Part shown: positions 46,008 to 56,417 of the stretch, one piece after another | How positions within the stretch are numbered: position 1 is the stretch's first letter | Layout: each line of letters opens with the position of its first letter | Source: Rhizobium lentis | GTDB lineage: Bacteria > Pseudomonadota > Alphaproteobacteria > Rhizobiales > Rhizobiaceae | DNA length: 64,000 nucleotides | Assembly: GCF_017352135.1 (NCBI RefSeq) | Contig: NZ_CP071454.1 | Coordinates: 868,001-932,000, forward strand | Reading direction: 5' to 3' | The notes under the pieces: model-generated | What the model saw: the letters and a program-made list of their open reading frames with translations, nothing else | The model's database searches: none | What the model was told of the DNA's origin: nothing | Program-made: the position numbers and the translations under genes

Positions 46008-46919
46008 ATGGATCAGCTCTCGGCAATGCGCGTCTTCATCCGCGTCGTGGAGACGGGCAATTTCACCCGCGCCGCCGACATGCTCGCCATGCCCAAGGCG
46101 ACGGTGACCAACCTCATTCAGGGCCTCGAGGCGCATCTGCGCACCAAGCTCCTGAATCGTACCACGCGCCGGGTCATGGTGACCACCGACGGCGCACTTT
46201 ATTACGAACGTGCCGCCCAGATCATTTCCGAGCTGGAGGAACTCGACGGCAGCCTCTCCAACTCGCAGAGCCTGCCGAGCGGGCGGCTGCGCATCGAAAT
46301 GAGCGGCGCCTTTGCTGATGCCATCGTCGTTCCGGCCCTTTGCGACTTCTACCAGCGCTACCCTGACATACGCCTGGATCTGGGGGTCAGCGACCGCACA
46401 GTCGATTACCTGGTCGAAAACGTCGATTGTGCGCTGCGGGCCGGTACGCCCACCGACCAGTCGCTGATCGCCCGGCGCGTTTCGGAGATGGAGCTGATCA
46501 CCTGCGCTTCGCCGAGCTACATTCAGAAATTCGGCATGCCCGAACGGCCGGAAGATCTGGAAGCGACGCACTATTCCGTCAATTATTTCCGCGCCCAGAA
46601 CAACCGGACGCTGCCCTTCGAATTTCGCAGGGGCAATGAAATAGTGGAGACCACCCCGCGCTGCATCGCCTCGGTCAACGACAGCCGCACTTATCTGACT
46701 GCGGCCCTGACGGGGCTCGGCGTCGCGCAGGTGCCGATCTTCATGGCGCGTGAACCGATGCGGCGGGGCGAACTGGTCCGCGTGCTGCCGGAATGGCGCC
46801 GCGATCCGATACCACTTTATGTGGTCTATCCACCGAACCGTCACCTCAGCAACAAGGTCCGCGTCTTCGTCGATTGGCTGGTGAAGCTCCTGATGGAGGC
46901 CAAGCTGAACGACGCCTGA
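46008..46919 (+). CDS. LysR-family regulator
   Basis: 303 residues. The N-terminal winged helix-turn-helix (residues 1-60; MRVFIRVVETGNFTRAADML, PKATVTNLIQGLEAHL) is followed by a periplasmic-binding-protein-like effector domain (about 90-295). It belongs to the AaeR/CrgA-like subgroup by its LLNRTTRRVMVTTDG segment. Divergent from the unusual hydrolase gene, its likely target. Confidence 0.93.
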   Translation: MDQLSAMRVFIRVVETGNFTRAADMLAMPKATVTNLIQGLEAHLRTKLLNRTTRRVMVTTDGALYYERAAQIISELEELDGSLSNSQSLPSGRLRIEMSGAFADAIVVPALCDFYQRYPDIRLDLGVSDRTVDYLVENVDCALRAGTPTDQSLIARRVSEMELITCASPSYIQKFGMPERPEDLEATHYSVNYFRAQNNRTLPFEFRRGNEIVETTPRCIASVNDSRTYLTAALTGLGVAQVPIFMAREPMRRGELVRVLPEWRRDPIPLYVVYPPNRHLSNKVRVFVDWLVKLLMEAKLNDA

Positions 46920-46933
46920 GCCGGCAACAAATA

Positions 46934-46968
46934 CGGCCCGGAAGGCAAGGGAAACCTTCGACGGGCCG
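46934..46968 (+). terminator. Terminator-like hairpin after the first LysR gene
   Basis: CGGCCCG-GAAGG and CCTTC-GA-CGGGCCG form a stem with a small bulge, followed by CAATATTTTG. Confidence 0.6.
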
Positions 46969-47148
46969 CAATATTTTGAACATCGGGCCTATCGCGCCGC
47001 AGACTGGGCGCGGCAGGCTTGGAGGTTCGGAAGAGAGCGTCAGGGAATCCACTCTCTCGCGATAAAACAGTTATAAGCACTCTCCGGTGGATTGTAAGAG
47101 GGAAAAGCTACAAGCGCCGTTCACATAATTGCGATAACGGCACCTTCG

Positions 47149-47892
47149 TCAGATCACGCCGCCATTGGCGCGCACGGTCTGGCCGTTGATCCAGCCGCCG
47201 TCCGGGCCGGCCAGGAAGGCGACCGCGGCCGCGATGTCCTCGGGCGCACCAAGACGTTCCAGCGGGTTCATCTTCGCCATCCGGGCAATGAGTTCCTCCG
47301 GCTTGCCGTTAAGGAAGAGTTCGGTGGCGACAGGACCGGGCGCGATCGCGTTGACGGTGATATTGCGGCCGCGCATCTCCTTGGCCATGATCGCCGTCAG
47401 CGTTTCGACGGCGGCTTTGGTGGCGGCGTAGACGCCGTAGGTTTCGAGCTTCAGCCCGATGACCGAGGTCGAGAAATTGATGATCCGGCCGCCGTCGCGC
47501 AGACGCTTGGCTGCTTCCCTCAGCGTATTGAAGGTGCCCTTGAGATTGACGGCGATCTGGCGGTCGAAATTGGCGTCGTCAGCCTCGGCCAGCGAGGAGA
47601 GCATCATGATGCCGGCATTGTTGACGAGAACGTCTATACCGCCGAAGGCGGCTTCCGCGGCATCGAACATGCGGCGGACCGCTTCAGCGTCGCTGACATC
47701 GGCTTTCGCCGCCAGCGCCTTGCCGCCGCTCTGCTCGATCTCGCGGACCAGTTCCTGGGCCGGCGCGGCACTGCCGGAATAGTTGACGGAGACGGTAAAA
47801 CCGTCTTTAGCGAGCCGTCGGGCGACTTCAGCGCCAATGCCGCGGGAAGCGCCGGTAACCAGCGCGACCTTGCCGTTTTCGTTGAAAGCCAT
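47149..47892 (-). CDS. Short-chain dehydrogenase/reductase
   Basis: 247 residues, classical SDR. NAD(P)-binding TGASRGIG (14-21), NNAG, the catalytic Ser in NFSTSVIG and YxxxK in YGVYAATKAA are present. It resembles 3-oxoacyl-ACP reductase-like enzymes, but the substrate is unknown. Divergent from a LysR gene (116 bp between starts), which probably controls it. Confidence 0.92.
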   Translation of the reverse strand: MAFNENGKVALVTGASRGIGAEVARRLAKDGFTVSVNYSGSAAPAQELVREIEQSGGKALAAKADVSDAEAVRRMFDAAEAAFGGIDVLVNNAGIMMLSSLAEADDANFDRQIAVNLKGTFNTLREAAKRLRDGGRIINFSTSVIGLKLETYGVYAATKAAVETLTAIMAKEMRGRNITVNAIAPGPVATELFLNGKPEELIARMAKMNPLERLGAPEDIAAAVAFLAGPDGGWINGQTVRANGGVI

Positions 47893-48008
47893 GGTTCTTC
47901 TCCTTCATCTGCACCCGCGTGTTTCGATAAGGAGACGATGCGCCTTTTCTTTCATCGGATAATCATGCATTGTTTGGCATCACCATCCGGAAATCACGAA
48001 TAAAAAAG

Positions 48009-49267
<1,259 letters not shown>

Positions 49268-49307
49268 TGCCGGCCTGCCAGTTCAAATGGTTTTTGGGTG
49301 ACGGCAG

Positions 49308-49934
49308 ATGCATCGAATGTTATCTGCCACGGCCATGACAGATGGTGGAACGATATCAGGCGCGATCGGCGCCGGCGCGCTTGCCGGCGAGGGCCTCAGG
49401 ACGTTTTTCGAGCGCGATGCGATCGCCGTCGCCCGTGATCTGCTCGGCTGCCATCTCACAGTCGACGGCGCCGGCGGCCGCATCACCGAGACCGAAGCCT
49501 ATTTCCCCGATGACGAGGCCTCGCACAGTTTTCGCGGGCCCACGAAGCGCAACGGCGCCATGTTCGGCCGGCCCGGCAATGTCTACATCTACCGCATCTA
49601 TGGCATGTACTGGTGCCTGAACTTCGTCTGCCATCCTGGCTCGGCCGTGCTGATCCGGGCGCTTGAGCCGGAAGCGGGAATCCCTGCGATGATGGAACGG
49701 CGCGGCACCGAGATGCTGACGGCGCTTTGCAGCGGCCCGGGCAAGCTCTGCCAGGCGCTCGGCATCGATATCGCGATCAACGACAGGCTGCTTGATCGCG
49801 CGCCCTACGCGCTCACGGCCTCCGCACCGGCGCCGATCGTCGCTGGCAAACGCATCGGCATTACGAAAAATGCCGAAGCACCCTGGCGCTTCGGCATTCA
49901 GGGCTCGCGTTATCTCAGCAAGCCGTTTCGCTAA
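49308..49934 (+). CDS. mpg: 3-methyladenine DNA glycosylase (AAG/MPG family)
   Basis: 208 residues, usual length. Conserved TETEAY with the catalytic glutamate, HSFRGPTKRNGAMFGRPG, YGMYWCLNFVC and PGKLCQALGI are all visible. It removes alkylated purines such as 3-methyladenine in base-excision repair. The start is uncertain: an ATG at 49335 is also possible, neither has a strong ribosome site. Confidence 0.93.
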   Translation: MHRMLSATAMTDGGTISGAIGAGALAGEGLRTFFERDAIAVARDLLGCHLTVDGAGGRITETEAYFPDDEASHSFRGPTKRNGAMFGRPGNVYIYRIYGMYWCLNFVCHPGSAVLIRALEPEAGIPAMMERRGTEMLTALCSGPGKLCQALGIDIAINDRLLDRAPYALTASAPAPIVAGKRIGITKNAEAPWRFGIQGSRYLSKPFR

Positions 49935-50004
49935 GCAATTCCAGCAAAAGTGTGAAGCGGTTTTCCCAAGCAAAGCGCGAAGCGCTTTTGCCGGGAATTG
50001 CTTA
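49933..50004. repeat. Rhizobial intergenic palindromic repeat
   Basis: About 72 bp with arms AAGCAATTCC and GGAATTGCTT at the ends, plus inner matches AGCAAAAGTG and AGCGCTTTTG. It matches, from memory, the common Rhizobiaceae interspersed palindromes (RIME-like; AGCAATTCC...GGAATTGC). It lies between convergent genes and may act as a bidirectional transcription end. Confidence 0.7.
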
Positions 50005-50016
50005 AACGCTTGAAGC

Positions 50017-51558
50017 CTATTCCATGACCGCGCCGTGATCGACGGCGGGCGCCGCCTTCGGCTTGCGCAGCAGGAGTACCAGCGGGATGACCGCCAGCGA
50101 CATCAGCATCAGCAGCTTGAAATCGTCCATATAGGCGATGATCGTCGATTGCAGCGTGATGATCTCGTTGAGTGAGGCTCGGCCAGCGAGCGTCAGAGGG
50201 CTCAGCCCCTGCGCCGCCACGGCGTTGAAGGCGTGGTTGAACGGAGTCACATAGGCCACGATCGACTCATGATTGCTCTGCGTGTTCTCGACGATCAGTG
50301 CCGAGACAATCGAGATTCCGACCGCCGAGCCGATGTTTCGCGACAGATTGTAGAGGCCGGTGCCGTCGCCGCGCATATCGGCGGGGAGCGTCGCGAAAGC
50401 GATCGTCGTCAGCGGGACGAAGAGAAAGCCGAGGCCGGCGCCCTGAATGAAGCCGACCGAGATGATCGTCCATTGCGAGACGTCGGGCGTCCAGCCGGTC
50501 ATGTCGTACATCGCCCAGGCGGTGAGGCCGAGGCCCAGCACCAGCAGCAAGCGCGTATCGACCTTGCCGATCAGCCGCCCGACAATGAACATGCAGAGCA
50601 TGGTGCCGAGACCGCGCGGCCCCATGACGATGCCGGCGGTGATCACGGGATAACCCATCAGCGTCTGCAGATAGGGCGTCATCAGCGCCAGCGAGGCGAG
50701 GTAGGTGACACCAACGACGAAGATGAAAATCATGCTGACCGTGAAATTCTGGTCGAGGAACAGCTTCGGATTGACGAAGGATTTCTCCGCCGTCAGCGTA
50801 TGCACGATCAGCAGGTAGAAAGCGGCGGCGCAGATCAGCGCCTCGAGCATGATCTCGCCTGATGAGAACCAGTCGAGCTGCTCACCGCGGTCGAGGAAGA
50901 GTTGCAGCGCGCCGATGAACAGGCTCATCATCCCGAAACCGAACCAGTCGAGTTTGGCGAGCAGATCCCTCTTGGTCTCGCCGACAAAGATGACGATGCC
51001 CAAGAAGGCGAGCGCGCCGATCGGCACGTTGATGTAGAACACCCAGCGCCACCTGATATTGTCTGTCAGCCAGCCGCCGATGACGGGTCCGAGGACCGGC
51101 CCGACCATGACCGAGACGCCGAAAAGGGCCATGGCCGAGCCGCGCTCCTCCACAGTATAGATGTCGAGCAGGATGCCCTGGGAAAGCGGCACCAGCGATG
51201 CGCCGAACAGACCCTGCAGCAGGCGGAAGACGACGATCTGGTTCAGCGATTGCGCCAGGCCGCAGAGCACCGAGGCCCCGACGAAGCCGGCGATGGCGAC
51301 GAGCAGTACGCGCTTGCGACCGAACCTGGCGGCGAGGAACCCGGAAGGCGGCGTCATGATCGCCGCCGCGACGATATAGGATGTGAGTACCCAGTTGATC
51401 TGGTCGGCGGAAGCCGAAACGCTGCCCTGGATATAGGGCAGCGCCACGTTGGCGATCGTCGTATCCAGCGCCTGCATGATGACGGCGAGAATGACGCAGG
51501 CCGTGATCGCACCGCGATTAGCGATGGGGGTCGCCGGAGAGGCGGCAGCGCTACTCAT
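50017..51558 (-). CDS. MFS drug efflux permease, EmrB/QacA (DHA2) type
   Basis: 513 residues with about fourteen helices. DHA2 motifs: LDTTIANVALPYIQGS, the motif-A loop GFLAARFGRKR, and PVLGPVIGGWLTD (motif C, antiporter type). It exports drugs by proton antiport with the EmrA-type adaptor. ATG at 51558 overlaps the adaptor gene end by eight bases; the longer frame to 51633 is not needed. Third gene of a marR-emrA-emrB operon. Confidence 0.93.
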   Translation of the reverse strand: MSSAAASPATPIANRGAITACVILAVIMQALDTTIANVALPYIQGSVSASADQINWVLTSYIVAAAIMTPPSGFLAARFGRKRVLLVAIAGFVGASVLCGLAQSLNQIVVFRLLQGLFGASLVPLSQGILLDIYTVEERGSAMALFGVSVMVGPVLGPVIGGWLTDNIRWRWVFYINVPIGALAFLGIVIFVGETKRDLLAKLDWFGFGMMSLFIGALQLFLDRGEQLDWFSSGEIMLEALICAAAFYLLIVHTLTAEKSFVNPKLFLDQNFTVSMIFIFVVGVTYLASLALMTPYLQTLMGYPVITAGIVMGPRGLGTMLCMFIVGRLIGKVDTRLLLVLGLGLTAWAMYDMTGWTPDVSQWTIISVGFIQGAGLGFLFVPLTTIAFATLPADMRGDGTGLYNLSRNIGSAVGISIVSALIVENTQSNHESIVAYVTPFNHAFNAVAAQGLSPLTLAGRASLNEIITLQSTIIAYMDDFKLLMLMSLAVIPLVLLLRKPKAAPAVDHGAVME

Positions 51559-52774
51559 GATCCATGCCCTGAGGCCGGCCCAGAAGTCTGTTGACGAAAT
51601 CGGGCAGGCCGCGGGCGTGGCCGGTGTCGACATCGACCACCGTGCTCATGCCGACGCGCAGCGGCGGCCTGCCTTCGGCATCTTCGATGCTGACGCGCAT
51701 CGGAATGCGCTGCACGACCTTCACCCAGTTGCCGGTGGTGTTCTGCGCCGGCAGCAGCGAGAAGCTGGAGCCGGATGCCGGGCTGATGCTCTCGACCTTG
51801 CCCTTCCAGGTGACGCCGGGATATGTGTCGACATAGATCTCGGCCGTCTGGCCGGGCTTGACGTAGGTCAGTTCGGTTTCCTTCGGGCTGGCGGCGATCC
51901 ACAGATGGTCGGTGGCGACAAGCGAGAAGGCCTGCTGCGAAGCCTGCAGGTAGGAGCCGACCTGCAATGCGTTGACATTGGTGACGATGCCATTGAAGGG
52001 CGCCTTGACGACGCTGTGGTCGAGTTCGCGCCGGGCGTTGTCGACCTGCGATTTGGCCTGCAGATAAAGCGGATTTTCCTCGACCGGCTGGTCGGCCCTG
52101 CCGCCGAGCTGGGCGAGCGTCGTTGCGGCCTCCGCCTTGGCAACGGCAACCTTCTGCTGCGCCGCTTCGAGGTTGTGCTTGGCCTCGTCATAGGCCGACT
52201 GCGTCGCGCTGCCGTTGTTGACCAGGTTCTGCTGCCGGTCGAACTGATCCTGGAAATAGGGCAGATCGGCTTCAGCCTGCGTGATTTCGGCCAGCGACTG
52301 TTGATAGCTCGCCTTGAGGTTCATGATCTGGTTGCGCTGGACGCCGAGCTGGGCTTCGGCGCCGGCAAGCGCGATCTTGAAGGAATCGGCCCTCAGGCTG
52401 AAGAGCACCTGCCCCGCCTTGACCGCTTCGTTTTCATGCACGTCGATCCGGTCGACGATGCCCGAGACATCCGTGGTGACCCCGACCATATCGGCCTGGA
52501 TATAGGCGTTGTCGGTCGACATCACCTGACCGCCATTGACGTAATAATAACCGCCGACAACGAGCGCGACCGGCAGCAGGGCGAAGAGAACGGGCCGCGT
52601 GAGACTGCGCCGGCGGCGGACCTTCTTGCCGCCGGGCGCAGCCACGGCGACAGCCGGCGCTGAACTGGATGAAGGCGCTTCGGCTACCGTTTCCTGCTGT
52701 TTCGCTTCATTTTGTTCAATAGGTGACTTTGCATTGGCGTCGGCAACGACGCGGAGGGGAGATTGATCAGCCAT
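51551..52774 (-). CDS. EmrA/HlyD-family efflux adaptor
   Basis: 407 residues. A cytoplasmic N-terminus (about 1-60, Ala/Glu-rich, ending RRRRSLTRP), one helix (61-82), then HlyD-like lipoyl and coiled-coil parts (DVSGIVDRIDVHENEAVKAG, and HSVVKAPFNGIVTNVNALQVG). It joins the MFS pump to an outer-membrane channel. Its start overlaps the MarR gene stop by eight bases. Confidence 0.92.
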   Translation of the reverse strand: MADQSPLRVVADANAKSPIEQNEAKQQETVAEAPSSSSAPAVAVAAPGGKKVRRRRSLTRPVLFALLPVALVVGGYYYVNGGQVMSTDNAYIQADMVGVTTDVSGIVDRIDVHENEAVKAGQVLFSLRADSFKIALAGAEAQLGVQRNQIMNLKASYQQSLAEITQAEADLPYFQDQFDRQQNLVNNGSATQSAYDEAKHNLEAAQQKVAVAKAEAATTLAQLGGRADQPVEENPLYLQAKSQVDNARRELDHSVVKAPFNGIVTNVNALQVGSYLQASQQAFSLVATDHLWIAASPKETELTYVKPGQTAEIYVDTYPGVTWKGKVESISPASGSSFSLLPAQNTTGNWVKVVQRIPMRVSIEDAEGRPPLRVGMSTVVDVDTGHARGLPDFVNRLLGRPQGMDHE

Positions 52775-53231
52775 CGTTCATCTCATTCTCGTCAACCGGG
52801 GTCCGGCATGCCTGGATCAGGTTGGTCTTCATTACGGACAGGATGTGGAAAAGCTGCTCGCGCTGCTCGACTGAGACACCTTCCAGCGCCTCTGCGCGGG
52901 TCACATCGCCGAGTTCGCGCATTTCGGCGAGCAGAGGATGCGCTTCGTCGCGCATGTAGAGCAGCCAGATCCGCCGGTCGGTCGGATGCTGGCGGCGCTC
53001 AATGAGCCCTCGTTCAGCGAGTTTGTCGAGAATACGCACCAGCGTGATCGGCTCGACTTCGAGAATTTCGGCAAGGCCGCTTTGGTGGATGCCTTCGTTG
53101 TTTGAGAGATAGGCAAGTGTCTGCCATTGTGAACGCGTCAACCCAAGGCACTTCGCGCGCTGCTCGAACCGCTTGCGCAGCAGCCGCGCGACGTCGTGCA
53201 AAAGAAATCCGAGGGTGGGCGTGGCGCTCAT
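52767..53231 (-). CDS. MarR-family repressor of the efflux operon
   Basis: 154 residues. Winged helix-turn-helix in the middle (LGLTRSQWQTLAYLSNNEGI, LAEILEVEPITLVRILDKL) with a wing containing the DRRIWLLYM motif. It heads the operon with EmrA- and EmrB-like genes, so it probably represses them and is relieved by phenolic or drug ligands, as in EmrR systems. Confidence 0.92.
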   Translation of the reverse strand: MSATPTLGFLLHDVARLLRKRFEQRAKCLGLTRSQWQTLAYLSNNEGIHQSGLAEILEVEPITLVRILDKLAERGLIERRQHPTDRRIWLLYMRDEAHPLLAEMRELGDVTRAEALEGVSVEQREQLFHILSVMKTNLIQACRTPVDENEMNDG

Positions 53232-53446
53232 GGAGACCTTTGCCGGCTATTTATAAGCATACTTATGATGTGGATGATATATTCCCGTCGCCCGCACTGC
53301 ACAAGGGCGCGGAGGCAGATTCCGCAGCCGCGGCCAAAATGCCGCAGCCGCCGCGAAAAGAGCCGGCTGCTTGCAGTGGCCGCAGACCGGCTTCGGCCCT
53401 AATTTCCGATGAGATCGCCTCGGCCGGAGGCGCGCAGGAGGGCTTG

Positions 53447-54988
53447 ATGGCGTTCTTCGAAAGCATGCTGACATTGCTTCTGGTAGCGATCGTCTTCCTG
53501 CAATTCTCCCGGAAATTCCGCATCCCTTATCCCACGATGCTGGCGATCGCCGGCATGATCGTTGCCGCCGTGCCCTGGGCGCCCGACGTCGCCATTGATC
53601 CGCAACTGGCGCTGGCGCTGTTGATCGCGCCCGTCCTCTTCGACGCCGCCTATGACCTGCCGCCACGGACGTTGAGGCGCAACTGGCTGCCGCTCTTCTC
53701 GCTCGCCGCCATTGCCGTCATCCTGACGGCCGTCGCAGTCGCCGCCGTCGCCATGACGACGGCCGGCCTGCCGCTTGCTGCAGCCTTGGCGCTCGGCGCC
53801 ATCGTCGCACCACCCGATGCGGCAGCGGCAACCGCCATGCTCGACCGTTTCGAGCTGCCGCGGCAGACCTATGTGGTTCTTAAAGGCGAGAGCCTTTTGA
53901 ACGATGCCGTCGCGCTCCTGATCTTCAGCGCGGCGGTGGCCGCCGCCTCGAGCCCGACCTTCTTCAGCGGCGCCCTTGCGCAACTGGCGCTGGCGGCGCC
54001 GGGAGGTATCATCCTCGGTTATCTCCTCGGCCGTCTCTACATGGTCATCGGAGTAAGGCTCGCCGGCACGCTCGGCGGCACCTTGCTCGAATTCGTCGCC
54101 ACGTTTGGCGCATGGATCATCGCCGAGCGGCTGCACCTTTCAGCAATTTTGACCATCGTCGTTTATGCGATGGTGATCGCCCGCTACATGCCCGAAAGGC
54201 AGACCGCCCGCCATCGCATCCACTCCTATTCGGTTTGGGAAGCCGCGGTCTTCCTGGTCAACGTGCTCGCCTTCCTGCTGATGGGGCTGCAAGTCCGCCA
54301 AATCTTCGTTGATATCGACCCCGGTCGACTCGACTTCGCGATCACCCTGGCCGCCTCGGTCTTCATCACCGTCATCGTGGTCCGCCTGGCTTGGGTGCTT
54401 CTCTATAACCGTGTGATTACCTTTCTGGCGGTGCGTAGGCTGACGAAACAGGCAGTTCCCACTTTCGCGACGAGCCTTATTGCCGGATGGTGCGGAATGC
54501 GCGGCCTCGTGACGCTGGCGACCGCGCTCGCCTTGCCGATCGACTTCCACGACCGCGACATCATCCTACTCAGCGCCCTTGCCGTCGTCCTCGGCACACT
54601 CATCGTTCAGGGGCTGACGCTCGGGCCGCTGATCCGCTTCCTGAAATTTGATCCGGACACCTCCTTGGACCGTGATCTCACAAAAGCCCGCATCGCGCTC
54701 ATCGATGCAGCGCTTGCCGAGCTTGACGGCAATGAAAAATCCACCCGCATCTTGCGCGATGTCTACACCTCCGAGCGCGAGATCGCCGCTGACGGAAAAC
54801 ACCCGCGCGAGGTCAGCCGGCTTGACAAACAGCGCCGCAACGTCATCACCGCCAAACGCCGCAAACTGGCCGCGATGCGCCGCGACGGCGAGATCGACGA
54901 CGATGTATTTCACATGCTGGAACAGGAACTTGATTGGGCCGAACTCGCAGCCTTACCGCCAGGCCGCGATGAGATTGTCGAAAGCTGA
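53447..54988 (+). CDS. CPA1 (NhaP-type) sodium/proton antiporter
   Basis: 513 residues with about twelve helices and a cytoplasmic tail of roughly 110 residues (DLTKARIALIDAALAELDG). Family motifs include LGAIVAPPDAAAATAML and VVLKGESLLNDAVALLIF. It exchanges Na+ or K+ for H+. ATG at 53447 with AGGAGG six bases upstream; the frame extends to 53102 but that part overlaps the MarR gene region and is low quality. Confidence 0.9.
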   Translation: MAFFESMLTLLLVAIVFLQFSRKFRIPYPTMLAIAGMIVAAVPWAPDVAIDPQLALALLIAPVLFDAAYDLPPRTLRRNWLPLFSLAAIAVILTAVAVAAVAMTTAGLPLAAALALGAIVAPPDAAAATAMLDRFELPRQTYVVLKGESLLNDAVALLIFSAAVAAASSPTFFSGALAQLALAAPGGIILGYLLGRLYMVIGVRLAGTLGGTLLEFVATFGAWIIAERLHLSAILTIVVYAMVIARYMPERQTARHRIHSYSVWEAAVFLVNVLAFLLMGLQVRQIFVDIDPGRLDFAITLAASVFITVIVVRLAWVLLYNRVITFLAVRRLTKQAVPTFATSLIAGWCGMRGLVTLATALALPIDFHDRDIILLSALAVVLGTLIVQGLTLGPLIRFLKFDPDTSLDRDLTKARIALIDAALAELDGNEKSTRILRDVYTSEREIAADGKHPREVSRLDKQRRNVITAKRRKLAAMRRDGEIDDDVFHMLEQELDWAELAALPPGRDEIVES

Positions 54989-55238
54989 CGCCGCTCGTAA
55001 AGAATTGATAACCGCCGGCAATTGGCATTTGCTATTTTTGGCGGCAGCCGTTTATATCCCGTTCCATAGCGTTAAGACTTTCCATTGTGCATCGCATGCC
55101 GGCCTTCCCTTCTATCGATCGGATACCGGGGGTATCACGGGAGCCCAGGCTTCCGTTCACAGCAGCAAGACATGAATAACATAACTTCATCTTAGGTTCG
55201 GCGACCATCCATCGGCCGTCGAGATTGGAGGGACCGGT

Positions 55239-56417
55239 ATGACTTACGCGCTTCGACGGATATTGGTGCTCGGCTGCATCGCCACGTTCATGCCTCTGGC
55301 CGTGATGGCGCAAGGCGCACCGCCTGCCCCTCCTCCCGTCACCGTCGCAAAGCCTGTCGTGCGTGATGTCGTCGATAACGACGAATTCATCGGCCGTTTC
55401 CAGCCGGTCGATGAGGTCTCCGTGCGCTCGCGTGTCGGCGGCTATCTGCAGGAAGTTCATTTCGAGGACGGCGCCCTGGTCAAGCAGGGCGACCTGCTCT
55501 TCGTCATCGACCAGCGGCCGTTCATAACCGCGCTCAACCAGGCAAAGGCCGCGCTTGAAGCGGCGCAATCCACCCTTGTCTTTGCCGATGCGCAGTATAA
55601 GCGTGCCCAGTCGCTTGCTTCGAGCGGCAGCCAATCCGCACAGACGCTGGACGATCGCCGCCGCGAATTCGATTCCGCCCAGGCCAATGTCCGCGGCGCG
55701 CAGGCCGCCGCTGATCGCGCGGCTCTCGATCTTGAATATACCGAGATCAAGGCGCCGCTCAGCGGCCGCATCGACCGTCGCCTGATCTCGACCGGCAATC
55801 TCGTGCAGGCCGACCAGACGGTGCTTACCACGATCGTCTCCCTCGATCCGATCGATTTCTATTTCGATGTCGATGAACGTCGCCTGCTCAATTTTGCCGA
55901 CACCGCGCGCAAACTGGGCAAGGACCTCCAGCTCGGCGGCGGCGGCGTCGACGTGTCCGTCACCATCTCCGACCCCACCGCCAAACCTTTCACGGGAAAG
56001 CTCGATTTTGCGGAAAACCGGGTCGACAACGAGAGCGGCACCATTCGCATCCGCGCCCGCCTTGCCAATCCTGATCTCGTCCTGCAGCCGGGCCTGTTCG
56101 GCCGTGTGCAGGTCGCAGCCTCCAATACCTACAAGGCCATTCTCGTCCCGGACGAGGCGATCGGCTCGGATCAGAATGAGCGCGTCGTCTATGTCGTCGA
56201 CGCCCAAGGCAAGGTTTCGACCAAGCCGGTACGCCCCGGACCGCGGCTCTACGGCTATCGCGTCATCCGTGAAGGCCTCGACGGCAACGAAACGATCATC
56301 GTCAACGGCCTGATGCGCGCCCGGCCGGGCTCGACCATCACGCCTCAGATGAGCGAACTGCCGCAAGAGCGGCAGGACATGCCACCGGAATCCGCAAACG
56401 CGGAGAGCGGACAATGA
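55239..56417 (+). CDS. RND efflux adaptor, second system
   Basis: 392 residues, AcrA type. Signal peptide about 1-24 (cut after VMA), lipoyl halves (DEVSVRSRVGGYLQEVHFED and YTEIKAPLSGRIDRRLISTG) and a coiled-coil hairpin between them. Its last four bases overlap the pump gene start (ATGA). Only about 30-40% similar by eye to the first adaptor, so the two systems are not a recent duplication. Confidence 0.93.
   Translation: MTYALRRILVLGCIATFMPLAVMAQGAPPAPPPVTVAKPVVRDVVDNDEFIGRFQPVDEVSVRSRVGGYLQEVHFEDGALVKQGDLLFVIDQRPFITALNQAKAALEAAQSTLVFADAQYKRAQSLASSGSQSAQTLDDRRREFDSAQANVRGAQAAADRAALDLEYTEIKAPLSGRIDRRLISTGNLVQADQTVLTTIVSLDPIDFYFDVDERRLLNFADTARKLGKDLQLGGGGVDVSVTISDPTAKPFTGKLDFAENRVDNESGTIRIRARLANPDLVLQPGLFGRVQVAASNTYKAILVPDEAIGSDQNERVVYVVDAQGKVSTKPVRPGPRLYGYRVIREGLDGNETIIVNGLMRARPGSTITPQMSELPQERQDMPPESANAESGQ

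Noticed and set aside
53102..53446. N-terminal extension of the sodium/proton antiporter
   Set aside because: It overlaps the MarR gene, has no hydrophobic pattern, and a strong ribosome site precedes the ATG at 53447.
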